From positions 1,178,001 through 1,242,000 of the forward strand of contig NC_071669.1 of NCBI RefSeq assembly GCF_028554725.1: 64,000 nt of DNA, in the 5' to 3' direction. The notes under the pieces were generated by a model. It ran no database searches. It was given only the letters and a program-made list of their open reading frames with translations, and was not told where the DNA came from. This document shows positions 33,064 to 45,659 of this stretch, piece by piece. The number at the start of each line of letters is the position of its first letter. Position 1 is the first letter of the stretch. The position numbers were made by a program, and so were the translations under genes. The stretch is from Zeugodacus cucurbitae. Taxonomy: Eukaryota; Arthropoda; Insecta; Diptera; Tephritidae.

Positions 33064-34160
33064 CAAGAAAAAAGGTTAACTTCGGCTTTACCGAAGCTAA
33101 TATACCCTTCACAGGTGCATTTCTTTTAGTAACTATGTGTTTAAGCAAATCTAAAGACGTAAGAAAAATTAAGTAAAAAAAAGAAAAAATTTTATTAATT
33201 CTTTTAAGCAGGGTTGTTTGCTAGAAACATTAAGGTTATATAGTGAACCGATCTGAATAATTTTTTCGGAGATTAAATTATTTCTATGAACAATAACTCA
33301 TACCAAATTTCGTGAAGATATGTAGTAAAATGCGGAAGTTTTCCATACAAGCCCTTGATTCCGATCGTTCAGTTTGTATGGCAGCTATATGCTATAGTGA
33401 ACCGATCTGAACAATTTTTTCGGAGATTATATTATTTCTATGAACAATAACTCACACCAAAATTCGTGAAGATACCACTTCAAATGCGAAAATTTTCCAT
33501 ACAAGCCATTGATTCCGATCGTTCGGTTTGTATGGCAGCTATATGCTATAGGAAACCGATCTGCACATTTTTTTCGGAGATTAAATTATTTCTATGAGCA
33601 AAAACTCAGACCAAATTTCGTGAAGATACCACTTCAAATGCGAAAATTTTCCATACAAGCCATTGATTCCGATCGTTCGGTTTGTATGGCAGCTATATGC
33701 TATAGTGAACCGATCTGAACAATTTTTTCGGAGATTATATTATTTCTATGAACAATAACTCACACCAAATTTCGTGAAGATACCACTTCAAATGCGAAAA
33801 TTTTCCATACAAGCCATTGATTCCGATCGTTCGGTTTGTATGGCAGCTATATGCTATAGTGAACCGATCTGAACAATTTTTTCGGAGATTATATTATTTC
33901 TATGAAAAATAACTCACACCAAATTCGGTGAAGATATGTAGTAAAATGCGGAAGTTTTCCATACAAGCCCTTGATTCCGATCGTTCAGTTTGTATGGCAG
34001 CTATATGATATAGTGGTCCGATATCGGCAGTTCCGACAAATGAGCAGCTTCTTGAAGAGAAAATAATATCTGCAAATTTAAAAAAAACTGAAGGACTAAT
34101 TCGTATATATACAGACAGACAGACGGACATGGCTAAATCGACTCAATTCAACATACTGAT
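33064..34160 (-). repeat. Repeat family B copy 4, five 154-bp monomers
   Basis: The left end has the full terminal set: CAAGAAAAAAGG tail, hairpin CTTCGG-5 nt-CCGAAG (33080-33096) and TAATATACCC. Monomers begin at 33357, 33511, 33665, 33819 and 33973, all 154 bp apart. The right end stops after CAACATACTGATCATATATA, short of the ACCCTG near-palindrome. Inserted just downstream of Rgl. Confidence 0.8.
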
Positions 34161-35268
34161 CATATATATATTTAATAATTTTCAATTATAACAGGCAGCA
34201 GATAGATCGAGACCCACAGGGAGACAAACGAGTCACATAGGTTTCTCTGAAACATATTTGAATCTCACACTTCTTTCGAAGATGACTACTCATTCCTAAC
34301 GTAAGCTGGCGCCTTCCAAGTTCCAAGTTTTGAAAAATACGATCTAACTCTATGACATTAATTAAGAATTTTTCAAGCGGCTATAACAACAACAATTAAT
34401 ACCAAATCATAGAGCCAGAGAAGCTATGCGAAGTCTATAATTGGAGGATCTGAAGCTAGCTGAGTTGAATTCTCGGAAATTCGAACGAATACATCCCGTG
34501 TAGTAAACTTTTTTAAGAATATATATACCCATATACTCCATATTTATTAGATATACCATCCAACTATATCCAGTTCAATTCCTTAAACATTCCTGGATTT
34601 GAAGCATGCAACAAATGCTTCTAACGAGTGCTCGCTCCATCATTTGTTGCAAAGAGCAGCAATTAGGGCATTTTGCCAAATAAAACGGTACCAAGCGCAC
34701 ACATTTCATAGTTTATTTTCATGTTTATTTTTTTTTTTGTTGCAACCAATTGGCCACTGGCGTTGTTGGCAACACAAAGTTGGCCACAAATTGCAAGTAC
34801 ATGCATTCTTATTTATTTATTATGATCATTAACTGGCAGTTGTGAGAGCGAATGCTGTGGATGTACGAGCAATTGTCTGTGTGTGTGAGTGCGATGTCCA
34901 TAAAACTAATAGACCATAGAGTGTATGAGGCAATTAGGTTAAAATAAAAACGGAAAAATGCTAAAATAATAATTACTGCAAATGAGTTGAGTAATAAAGA
35001 TAATGAATTATGGTTATAAAATAATGAGTACTTTCCAAGTACAATAATTGTATTTAACTGCTTGTATATATTGAAACTTTATTGAAATATGTGGCATATA
35101 ACGGAATTTGCAATAATTGGGTTTGAAATTACGTATGAACCCAGTTTAGAAATGGTTGAAAAGGTTATTATATTCCGCTTAAAATACAAGGACTAAAAGT
35201 GTTGCCTACATTTAGGCGCGCCGATTTCATTTTTGTATCAGAAGATTACCCAATAAGCAAAATATATA
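34161..35268. other. Intergenic DNA, nothing recognised
   Basis: No ORF with recognisable features. ORF 34599-34832 runs through a T-rich tract. Confidence 0.45.
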
Positions 35269-35428
35269 CAGTTGAACTTCCATCACTTAAACTTCTGTAA
35301 CTCGAAGTTTTCCATAAATCGAACTCTTGAATTGACAATAAAAGTAAATTTTCATACAAATTACCTGGCATAACTCGAAGTCTCTCTAACTCGAAGTTTT
35401 TTGTGGATTGTGGTGATTCGAGCAACTG
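35269..35428 (+). repeat. CTCGAA-rich MITE (family C), copy 2
   Basis: Starts CAGTTGAACTTCCATC after TATATA and ends GATTCGAGCAACTG followed by TA. Internal AACTCGAAGT units occur at least three times. The right inverted repeat is shortened compared with the copy at 48600. Confidence 0.7.
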
Positions 35429-38400
35429 TATATTATTTACCTTCGAACACCATAAAGTAAACAACCGATCTTTCCATCAAGATTTATTTAGTAGCTTCTT
35501 GAGTAAAATAACAAATTCGACTGTTAACAGAGCCAAAATTTAAGAAGTCCAATTATTCCAACTAAAATGTGCTTTCCCAAAGTGAAGTTCACTCAATCAA
35601 TTTCACCATTATTATTTTGCGCTCCTACAAACACACCCTCTTCAAGCCATCTACGTGTGTGATTTCCAAGTTCAGTTTACGAAATTAGCAATGGCACTTG
35701 TACAAACAAACATTCTCAGAGTTCTTAGTTACCAACTAATGTTGGCTAACTACGTAGTAACTAAAGGAATTTGAAATTGTTGTTGTTGTTTTTAGAGCAT
35801 GCATGTAGGTAAATAAGTGAGCAACTGGCTTTCTTGCCAGTATTCACTTGCAGTTTAGACTATTGTAACGGCAATGCGAAGGTTAAGGTGATTCACTCAG
35901 GGCTATTGGCTTCAAGTGCAAGTTTGCGTTCACTCCACCAACAGCACTAACACCATTAACACACTTCGATAGCCAAATTGGCTTGGGTATTTATGCAAAT
36001 TCTTGCCAGAATCGCTGCACACGTTTAAGAATGTCTGCGAAAGTCGAATTTTGGTAATGAATTTAGTGGAAAAGTGTGGTTTAGATTAGAGTTTCAAGTT
36101 TGGGGAGAATTTGTTGGTATAGAAGCACCGTTATTTATAGAATTAATTCACTAAAATTCCAGAATTTGTTAAACTCAATTCGTGATTAAAAAATCTTTGC
36201 ACCAAATATTTGTTCTTAATATTTTTGAGCATATTTTTAGGCGCAAGCAATTTCACTTATATCGTGTCGTCGCTGTGAAATTCTCGGTTGGTTCAAGTTT
36301 AGATTTTTGGTAATTCTTTTGTTCAAGGAACTGTCTCTACCTGCATATTTCTCATTTAGTTAGAATATTTTGTAAAAAAAAACGACTTAGATACTACCAA
36401 AGAATTCTTATAAATAATCCCATAAAAATAAATTTTACAAGTTCGTTAGAAAAATCCAGAAACACTCCATGAAAAATTTTAATGATTATTATAACCCAGA
36501 AAATATGTTATTTATAGCGAAATTCCTTGCATAAATTGAACTGTGAAGAGAATCAATGAAATGCCGAATATTCATATTTTTGCACTCAATGCTCCCTCCT
36601 GTGATTTTAATAAGTGTATACAATTCTTTTTACTTGCCACTTGAACTCAAATCCTTGCTCACCCACCGAACTAAAGAATTCATCGCCATAACTGCAACTT
36701 CTGCATGCCTCAAGGATGCTTACATCTACAGCCAGCTTTGCGCACACATAAATTTCACTTGCAAACAGTTATGCTTACGAATTTATTCAATATCATTTGC
36801 ATGCACGTTGTTATAGGCCAATGCTGTGCAGAACTTTCTTCTTCCCTACGAAGACAACTTATTAAACTAATGGAATCTGTTCCCAATTGCTATGTAGAAA
36901 AGTACACTAAGCGCCTGTACTTGAAGCGGCATGTTCTAGTGAATCCAGTGAATCTTGTGTCGTGTAGACAAGCAAATCCTTTCAAAGATATGTTGCATAC
37001 AAATTGCAAGGCATTTCGAACGCGAACCAATATGCGCTCAATACGCCAAGCTGCAGGCATACACAAACACAATACCGGCTGTTATGAATTGCAAAAACAA
37101 AAGCAAAAAAAGAAAAAAATAACAGGAAAAAACAGCGAAAAACAATTTTCTTTGACCTTTTCCAATTCAACGGCAACAAAACGCCGCGGCACAAGAGATC
37201 TGACACGTACCACGAACGCTCACACACAAACGCACACTCACATATAGAGAGAGGCGTTGCATTTGGCACCAGGAGTTATGAGGCGGCATTCAATGTGCAA
37301 TGTGCTATGTGATCAACCAACTCACAACCATTTCACTCCTCCTCTGTGCCACACCACTCTCCACCCCACTTGTGTGGCACTCGGCCGCACTTCAATTAAA
37401 CTTTGGAAGTACGCAAGTGAGCCCTCAATGACATGCTCGACGCCGCGATTGCAATTGCGAGTGCAATATTTGACAGACAAGAGATCAGAAGACAACTGCA
37501 CAAATTACTAGCTGAGGAATGTAGGAGAGTGTGTTGTGTACTCTGCAGGCTTGCGGGTGTACGGGGCGTATGAGTGACTTGACAGCGCGATGTTGCTGTG
37601 ATTCACTACTTCAGTGTGTGTATGTGTGTGTCTCTTTGCAGTGAAAGAGGGTTAACAGTGACGTCATTATGAGCTCATGCACTTGTTTGCCCACTCAAGC
37701 GCCGTTAGCAAGCTGGTCGTCGTCGGTGGGTGGGTGTGAGTGTGAGTCTTCATGTAGGCGCAGCAGCAGCTGTTTGCTGTTCAATGTTGGTGTTAGTGTT
37801 AGTGTTGACGTTCGTGTTTATTTTGCCTAAGGGGGGTGTCCCATTTAAATTTGCCCCAAAAAACTATTTCGTCACAAGCGCACAACAACAACAACTACAC
37901 ACACGTAGTACTAACAAGTAAAAGTTAAGTATTTACAAACCTACATAGTACAACAACTCGTACATAATTATGCGCAGACATGAAGGCACCAACTGTAATG
38001 ACCACACAAACACACACACACATAAACAGAAACAGAGTCATATGTATATACACACGGCACATATATCACATGGGGAGTCAAGCATGTTGGCGCAACATAA
38101 AAAGCACCAATATCAACACCATTTTGGAGCGCTTACAGCAAACAACGTCGAAAGCTATAAAAACAACAACAACAACAAAAATCAATAAAACCACAGACAA
38201 TATGACGCTGTCGACGAAAAATAGTTGCTTAGTCGTATAATGAAGCGAAGGCGCATCATAGTGGTAAAAATAACAGCACAACAACAACAACAACAATAAC
38301 AGTGGCAAATTGAATATGTTTTAACTTTTATAGGTTAGGTATGCCTTTAAATACATAGTAATGGTTGTGGGTTTTGCACTTAGAAGTGACATTAAAAATC

Positions 38401-40399
38401 AAAGCTTGAAATTAGCTTAAATTTAGAGAGTTCTGCGATAAATTTGAAAAAAAAATTGGAAATTAGTTTGAAAGTAATTTTGAGTAATAAAATATTTATT
38501 TTGCTCAAGCACATATAAATGCTAGAACCTAGAATTTTAGAGCAGAATAATAGATTACAAATTAAAAAAGTTAAACTACTATGAGTTTAGACATCAAGTA
38601 GTGAAAAAATAACTAGTTCGTAACTAGTGATAAACGAGTTAGTTGTTATCTAAAAGAAATTATTTAGAAATTTGACTTATAAAAAGCTGACCATGAGTCG
38701 ATGGCACTGAGTACTATCTTGTTTTTACTGTATAAATTGTATAAAGTCTACAATTCACTGTCTTCTGATCAAATATGAACTTTTGAAACACTTGAAAACC
38801 CTGAAAAATTTTAGGTTGGACTGAATATATTATGATCTCATCGCATGAAATGACTTTACTTGGTTTTGATTTCGAAAGACTCTTGAAATTCGCTTCATAA
38901 TCCCAATGCTTATTACTCTCTCAGTAAAATATACGCTTTCGCCAAATATTGAGTAAACATATTGCTTACTCTTAGCGGAAATTGTGAGAGGAAGCTGTTA
39001 AGTGAAGGAAAAATGACTTTCTACAAGAGGAAAAATCAAATTACGAAATAGTGGGAAGCTATTTTCAACTAAGAATTTCTATTCAAGTAGCCCAAAAAGC
39101 ATAGTGGACCTACTACCTCCTACAAGCAACCAGCTTACATATTTACGCGTTGCATCACCTTCGCCAAATGACGTTTCGGCCTCCACCACATCCGCCGCAT
39201 CTTCAACATTCCACTAAAAACCTCACAATCCTCTCACACACAATCCTCCTTTACATCCCTCAATCGCGCTCTTCACTTGCGTTCGTCATTGATGACTTTG
39301 CTTTTTGATTGCGTTTAATTGCATTGCATTGCGGAGGACATAATTGTTGTTGTTGCCGTTACTCTTGTTGCTATTTTGACATTTCGCTGCAGGCGAGTTC
39401 AATACATTCTTTTTTTTACAGTGTCCCAAATGACTTGCAAAATGTATGGACAAAAAAACAACAACAACCATATTAAAGAAAGAAAGCAGCAGTGACTGAG
39501 GCAGCTGGATGCTGTTGTCCGCAAAGCACATGTTGCCAGCTGCAACGTGCAACAATGCGCAACACATTGTGGCCACAAAGCGTGTGTGGCTTAACAACAA
39601 CATGCAGCTGTTGGTGTCTAACCCTTTAACTTTGTTGAGTTTTGTTGTTAAAAAAAATTGTTTCAAATTAGAAAAATAAATTAGAAAAATTATCGAAATT
39701 TCATATAACGGAAAATATATTGAGGAGTGTAGTGTTGTTGGCAGCAACCGTCCACATAGCACATTACAACTACTGCTAACCAATCGCTCATTTGACATTC
39801 CTCTTCGATTATTGCATATTTTATACTGTTCTACACATTTCCTTTTTCCATACTCGTTGGTTCTTCTACTCGTTACTTCAGAAAAGCTTTTCAACACAGT
39901 TGTTCTCTTGGCGCATTCGTTGGCGCTCTGAGAACTGTTATTAGACTCGCTCATTTTTTAATTACACACTGGCTCTCTTTCACCTGTGCGTTCCCAGTGG
40001 GTGGGGATGCTCGGAATGAATTCAGTTTCGAACTATTGCAGTGTTTTGAAATGACGATTGATGGGGAGGACCTGTCGCTTGGAACACAGTTGGATTTTTT
40101 TTAAATGAATTTGCTGAATATAAGGATTTGTGTGAGAACGTTTTTTGAGATCTGGTACCAATATTAATGATTTGAAGTCGATGCTGAAATTATCGGCAAT
40201 AGGGGAGATTTTTAATTTATAATTATCGGAATCTTCTTGGCTAAATGGGACTTGCTAAATCAAGGGATTGCTTAAAAAAATATTTAGGTCTCCACTGCGA
40301 CAACAAAGGAAAGTTGCATTATAGTTGCTTTAGCTCTGATTTCTTCCAGTGTACCCCCACGGGACACCACACAAGTGGAAAGCGACTTCTTACAAGCAG
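35429..40399. other. Intergenic or intronic DNA, nothing firmly recognised
   Basis: Long stretch with microsatellites and CAACAACAA patches (about 37885 and 38162-38177). ORFs at 36705-37247 (+) and 39286-39954 (-) were examined and not accepted. The patch 37450-38320 has leader-like composition but no clear splice site in combination with coding sequence. Confidence 0.4.
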
Positions 40400-41366
40400 A
40401 ATTTTAAAAAATCCGAAATAGTAGCAATTCGTACAAGCAACTAGCAGACAAACGGGCAGACAGGCATGCAGACGGCGAGGGGCCACTGAGCGCCAAACAT
40501 AAGAGCACACGAAGAGCCAACGACAGCTCTCACACAATTCGCCGAGCTGACGAATGCGTAGAGCTTTTGCTCGGTCTGAATTCGAAACACGCTATGGCCA
40601 AAGTAGTTGGAGTGGAGGAGCCTAACCGTTAAGACACGCACGCGAAACTCGGCTAACCAAAATTTCGATGCAGAAAAAATTGGTGTTTGAAAAAAAAAGT
40701 GAAATTGCAGATGCAAAAGTGTGCTCAAGTGCCAGTCGATGAGTGAAAAGTGCAAATTGAAAAGTCAAGCAATAAAATATTCAATAAATCAATGTCAAAT
40801 CACACGAAAACTGTGCAATGGCAGCAGCATTAAAAAGCGAGAAAACGAACGACGACGGGCGAGCAAACGAAAAGTGAAAAAGGACATTCACGAGCGCGAG
40901 GACGCAACGCAGGCAGCAATAAAAATTGTGACAGAAGTTAAAGAGGAATAGATACAAAGTTCTAGCAGCCAGCAGCAAACAAGCAGGCAGTAGGTAGTCA
41001 CCACGACCACCAAAAGCGAGAAGAAGTACAAGAACAAGAAGCAGCAGCAGCAGCAGCAGCAGTAAGCTTGTAAAAAGAGTGCTGTAAGAAGTGTGAAAAC
41101 TATAGGCGGGGGGGCGTCGCTGTCCGCAAAGGCAACGAAAGAACGAGAACGTGTGCGTGAGTGGCCCGAGAGGCGGCTGAAGAGGCAGCGAGGCAGCGAG
41201 CAGCTAGTATGTGGTGCTGCGCGCTGGCGGAAAACACCAGCTGAAACAGCGCTACAGAGGCGCAGTGCCTGCTGCGAGGCGACACAACGTCTCTACACCG
41301 TGCAAACCCTTCGGCACTACAGCTATACCAACAACAGCGCAGACACGCTTGTAATCGCACAGCGAA
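40400..41366 (+). promoter_or_regulatory. Leader-like sequence upstream of a possible MGNA start
   Basis: Composition shifts to purine-rich, CG-containing sequence with AAGTGAAAAG repeats, a CAG run (seven units, 41042-41062) and GAGCGAGCAAACG-type strings, as in fly 5' leaders. It ends at an ATG in good context followed closely by a donor. The left boundary is arbitrary and no promoter element was identified. Confidence 0.35.
41042..41062 (+). repeat. CAG trinucleotide repeat, seven units
   Basis: Uninterrupted CAG x7 in leader-like sequence; not in an evident reading frame. Confidence 0.9.
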
Positions 41367-41380
41367 ATGGGCAACGCAAG
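41367..41380 (+). CDS. Putative first coding exon, M-G-N-A...
   Basis: ATG at 41367 sits in a favourable context (GAAATGG, G at +4). It reads Met-Gly-Asn-Ala plus two bases, then the donor GTAATG at 41381. Met-Gly-Asn-Ala fits the start of N-myristoylated proteins, whose Gly2 is acylated after Met removal. The next exon must accept phase 2. Neither candidate exon to the right (47908, 56736) gives an open frame in that phase, so the continuation lies elsewhere or this start is not used. Gene identity unknown. Confidence 0.3.
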
Positions 41381-44300
41381 GTAATGAGCCAAAAATGACG
41401 GAAATTAATAGGCAAATGCAAATTTGCAGAAAAAGACGGGAGTAAGCTGTGCAGGTGAGGAGGATATTTAGAATTTTCGGAAAGCCATGAAAATGTCAGC
41501 ATGAAAATAGCGTTGCATGAATTTCGGGAAAAAAAGGACTAAAAAAAATACATTTAACGCGTTGGCATGAGTGTGGTACGCGAGTGAATAACGGGCTGAA
41601 ATGAGCTTTTCGTGCGAACGAGGCATATTTTTAGGGGTTTGACGTGAAAGTTATGCCTGACTAAGGCGTAAAGCAACAAAAACCGAAAACGCCAGTTGTA
41701 GAAGCAATAAAATATCAAATTATTACTATTGACACACATAAAAACAAAAACAACAAAGTGAAAGGGACCTTAGCCTCCACACACCCGCCGCCATTCGTTT
41801 AATTGCTTACTCGCTGAGTAACCTTGAATGTGCAGTGTGGCAGCGCTGTGTTGAATGCTCACACACGCCGTGGGGCTATTGGCGGGGCTGGCAGCTAGGA
41901 GGGCGTGTAACACAGCGCATCTGAAATGTTGTTGTAATACAAAATCAAAACAACAAAAACATTGAAATTGAAAATCGCGGAAAAACAATGCCAGTTATGT
42001 TGCATGCCACATGGCCAAATGCTTGACGGCGGGGCGGACCCTACATGCCTCGCGACATTCGTTGCAGCAGCCAGTCACACGGTAAACAGCAACAAGCAGC
42101 ATCTTCCCAGCGCCCACCCAACTCACTCCGATGACGCATTCCAGCAGCAACAGTCTGCTGCAGAAGGTTAACTCGTTGCGTGCGGGCATCATATGTACTG
42201 CCAGTTCTGGTTACCAGCGCCACTACACAGTGGACGACCGCTCCGCTTGCAGCGCGAATGCTGAGTGCGCAAGCAGCAGACGTGACTTTGAAGTAGCCAA
42301 GCAACTGAAGATTTTGCAAGCGTCAAGTGGCACGAAAGCCGAGCGCACAAGTGAAGGTGTAGCAACAGCAACAAACACACAGCGCCACAAGGACTACAAG
42401 CAGCCTCGAAACGAAACACAACAACAACAACAGCAAGAGCAACTTGTATGCACTGGCAACACTACACAGGCAGGCAGCAAGGCTTCTACCAGCGAGCAGC
42501 GAGTACGGTGGCTTAATGCGACTCAGCGCGAGCGAATTCGAGTTGTCGACGCTGTGATTGATGCGATTGAGCGCAAATTTGAGCGCTTCGCTCGTGAAAC
42601 GTTCGTGCTGTTGGTTATGCTGTTGCTAGTCGTTGCAAATGCGACGAGTGCGAGTGTAGCGAGTGCGCTCGCCATGCTTGAAGGATGTCTGTTTATGCAG
42701 TCGTATAGCAATGTTGTTTCGCTCATCGTAGTGTGTGTGGTGAATTTGAAATTGTCAGAAATAGCGAAACATAAAGCAAGTGATAAATACAGTGAAACAA
42801 AAGCAAATCAACAACACAAACAAAAGCTGTGTGCAAGTGTGTGTGGCAGATGAAAAAACGTACAAAAGGCGAGTGTGAGCAAAACGCACGGGGGCCAGAA
42901 ACAACATACAAAGCAATAAAGCGAGAATATGCAAATTGAATAAAAAAGTTAACGTAAGTAAAGAGTGCAAAATAAAATGAAAATTATGGCAAAAGCACAG
43001 CATTGTGCAGGTGAAAGAGATATCAAGAAATACAATAGTGTGGTGAATGTGCGGAAAAAATAGTGAAAAAAGTGAAAAATCCGTAAATAAAAATATGAAT
43101 TAAATTACGAATATGTACTAAAAAACTAAAATGGAAGAGAAATTGTTTTGAATACAAATCATAAATGTTATGAGGTGAAGTTAAGTGGTTTAAGCGTGAA
43201 ATCATTCAAGAAAAATATTTTAAAAAATATATAAAAAATATATTAAATGAAACTTGGTAAAACATTAAATGATTGCCAAGTGGTATCAGTAAATATCAAT
43301 TGAAAAATATAAAAAAATATAAAAAATCTCCAATGCTTGTGAAAACAAAAACAAAAATTACTTGAAAAATATTTAAACAAAAATAAAAGATTATCCTTTC
43401 AACTCACGCCAGTTTGGGCAACTGCTACTACTACTCCTAACCTATGTATGTAACCTGCTGCCAATTCAAAACAATCCAATCCAAATAGCTTATAAATAAT
43501 AAAAAAAAAATAATATAAAGAAGAAGAAAAACAAAGCAAGTAACTGTTATTTCCAAAAATATTGCCAAAAGATTCACAATTCCACAGTTCGAGTATTGCA
43601 AAGGTAGGCAAAGCCTTTCAAATTGACATTGAAATTCAAAGGCAGCGCTTCGGCTAGTGAGAACCTTGAGTATTTTCAAACACAACTGAGGTCTTAACAT
43701 CACACTAACTTAACAATAAGAACTACCTTTTCGAACACACTACTCGTTGACGTTACTGCAAATTACCTCAAGTCCCACTTTCCCAGCAAATAAAATCCAA
43801 CCAACAACAGTAGCAAACGCCTGCGGACTACGTCAGTCGCAGGCAATCGTCATCGTCTTGTCTTGTAGTTTGTTGTCGTCGCAGCGGCGGTAAATATTCA
43901 ATTTAGAAAATCAGGAAACGTGTCAGTCAACGGGCAGCGCATACCGTTGTTCAGCTGCTCGGTCAGCGCGACAGTTCGTTAAATCATTGTTGCATTGCAT
44001 TGGCTGGCAACGGTGTGAGGCTAGCGCGGTGACAGTTGACGCTGTATCGTGTGTCCGACACGTCCGTTATGCCAGCGACGACCGGTGGCACAAGGAAGTC
44101 AAGTCGGAAGGAAATAGGCAGGAAAGTAACACTTTGCATACCAAAGGCAGGCACCGGATGCAGTAGCGCAATGCATGGCAGGACAACTTTAGGCGCAACA
44201 TTAACAACAACAACGAGAAAAGCACGCTGCAACTGAAGAAGTGCAGCGACGAAAACACGACGTTTTGATTGTAAAAATAACTGTTAACTGAGCAACCAAC

Positions 44301-44949
44301 AAACCGACAACTTCTGAGTCATGCGACAGTTAAATGCGGCAACAAATACAACAAAAGCAACCATTGCACGAAGGCAAGTGATGCAAAGCAGATCAGACGG
44401 CGATATTGCAAGACTTGTGCGTTAACTAAAACCAACAACACTTGTAATAATTAAACGCTGCGAGTTCTATGACGACAGCGAGCGCCGCATTCAACAAATT
44501 TAGAACACAAAGGCTAAAAGAAACTACAACTCGTGCAAGTTAAGCGGTAAATGAAAACTTTCAGCAGCCAAGTGTCGCCGTCACAAGTTGCAGAAGTTTC
44601 AATAGAAAGTTGTAATAATAACAGCAACAACAACAACAACAACTTGTAATAATGCAAGCAGTGCAGTGTATTGCGCTTGAGTTTGTTGAAAAGTGTTCCG
44701 TTATAAAAGCAGTGGCTTAAAAAAATATGAAAAGTTATAAAAACAAGGCAAAAATTCAAGAAAAATGTAATCAACGTCATAATAAAAATAAAAAAATTTA
44801 AAAGAATTGTGAATTTAAGAAAAATTGCAATTACTGATGCTTTGAGCAAAAATATATTTAAAAAATAAAAGTGTCACAAAAATATACAAATACAACAACA
44901 CGAAAAGTACCAAATCTACTGAATCAAATACATTTTGATTGAAAATAAG
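41381..44949 (+). other. Long leader-like region with a 240-codon ORF and a strong donor at its end
   Basis: Sequence like a 5' leader continues, with CAACAACAACAG and ACAACAACG runs. The region ends at TTGAAAATAAG followed by the consensus donor GTGAGT at 44950, so 43900-44949 may be an alternative non-coding first exon. ORF 42131-42853 begins with ATG, has a Gln run and one strongly hydrophobic stretch (FVLLVMLLLVVANA) near residue 160, and ends CASVCGR. It resembles no family I know. Its length in compositionally biased DNA could be chance. Confidence 0.35.
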
Positions 44950-45003
44950 GTGAGTAGTGATCGTGGTAGAAAAATATACGTATATTAATTATAATTTGAT
45001 TAA

Positions 45004-45655
45004 GAGGTTAGGGGTAGTGAGGATTTTCAAAAAATCATTTTTTTTTGCATTTTCGTTAAAAGTAAAATCTTAAAAAATATTATCTGAAAATTTGAAGTAG
45101 ATCCGATAATTACTTTTCGAGTTATTCGACAAATAACAAAGAGCTCTCAGGCACACTCCAAAACACTAGTGTCAAACTTTAAATGCGTTTATCTCAAAAC
45201 TATGTTTTTTTCAACTGGTGACAACTGTAACTCGATAACCGCCTGATCCGAAGGATTTTTTTTTCAAAATTTCGATTTTTTAACACCAATTAACTGTTGA
45301 TTTTTTTCCGAAAATCTAAAAAAAATGTCCTGAGGCCGCCACTTTGTTAATTTTTGAAAAAAGAGCTTCGGATCAGGCCCAGGATTATCTATTTATAAAA
45401 CTAATTTATTTTATCCGATTGATTTTGAATGAATCTCCAAGGACTTATGATTGTCACCGCGAGGACCTTTTTTTGAAACTGGGTCTACACAGACAGCTAT
45501 AACTTTGGAAATTATAAATTTTTATTTTCAAATTTTCGTGACTTTAAGTCAAAACATTGTATAATAATGCCATATTATTACTTTTGTAAAATAACATGAT
45601 TTAATAGCAAAATCATCAATCTCATTTTTTGGTGTCTCTGACTACCCCTAACCGC
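45004..45655 (-). mobile_element. TTAA-flanked non-autonomous DNA element, family E copy 2
   Basis: TTAA at 45000-45003 and at 45656-45659 bracket inverted ends GAGGTTAGGGGTAGTGA and CTGACTACCCCTAACCGC. The interior matches 13611-14300 in reverse orientation, for example the phrases around GGCCCAGGATTATCTATTTA and CCAAGGACTTATGATTGTC. It is 652 bp against 690 bp for copy 1. Non-coding. Confidence 0.8.
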
Positions 45656-45659
45656 TTAA

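Noticed and set aside
36705..37247. 180-codon plus-strand ORF
   Set aside because: Ends in Lys and Thr-His runs from A-rich and ACACAC sequence. No recognisable feature or splice sites.
39286..39954. 222-codon minus-strand ORF beginning MSESNNSSQSANE
   Set aside because: Asn/Lys-rich start, hydrophobic T-rich middle and a GTTGTTGTTG-derived Asn tail. No domain, no splice context and no neighbour support. Probably chance in biased sequence, though its length merits a conservation test.
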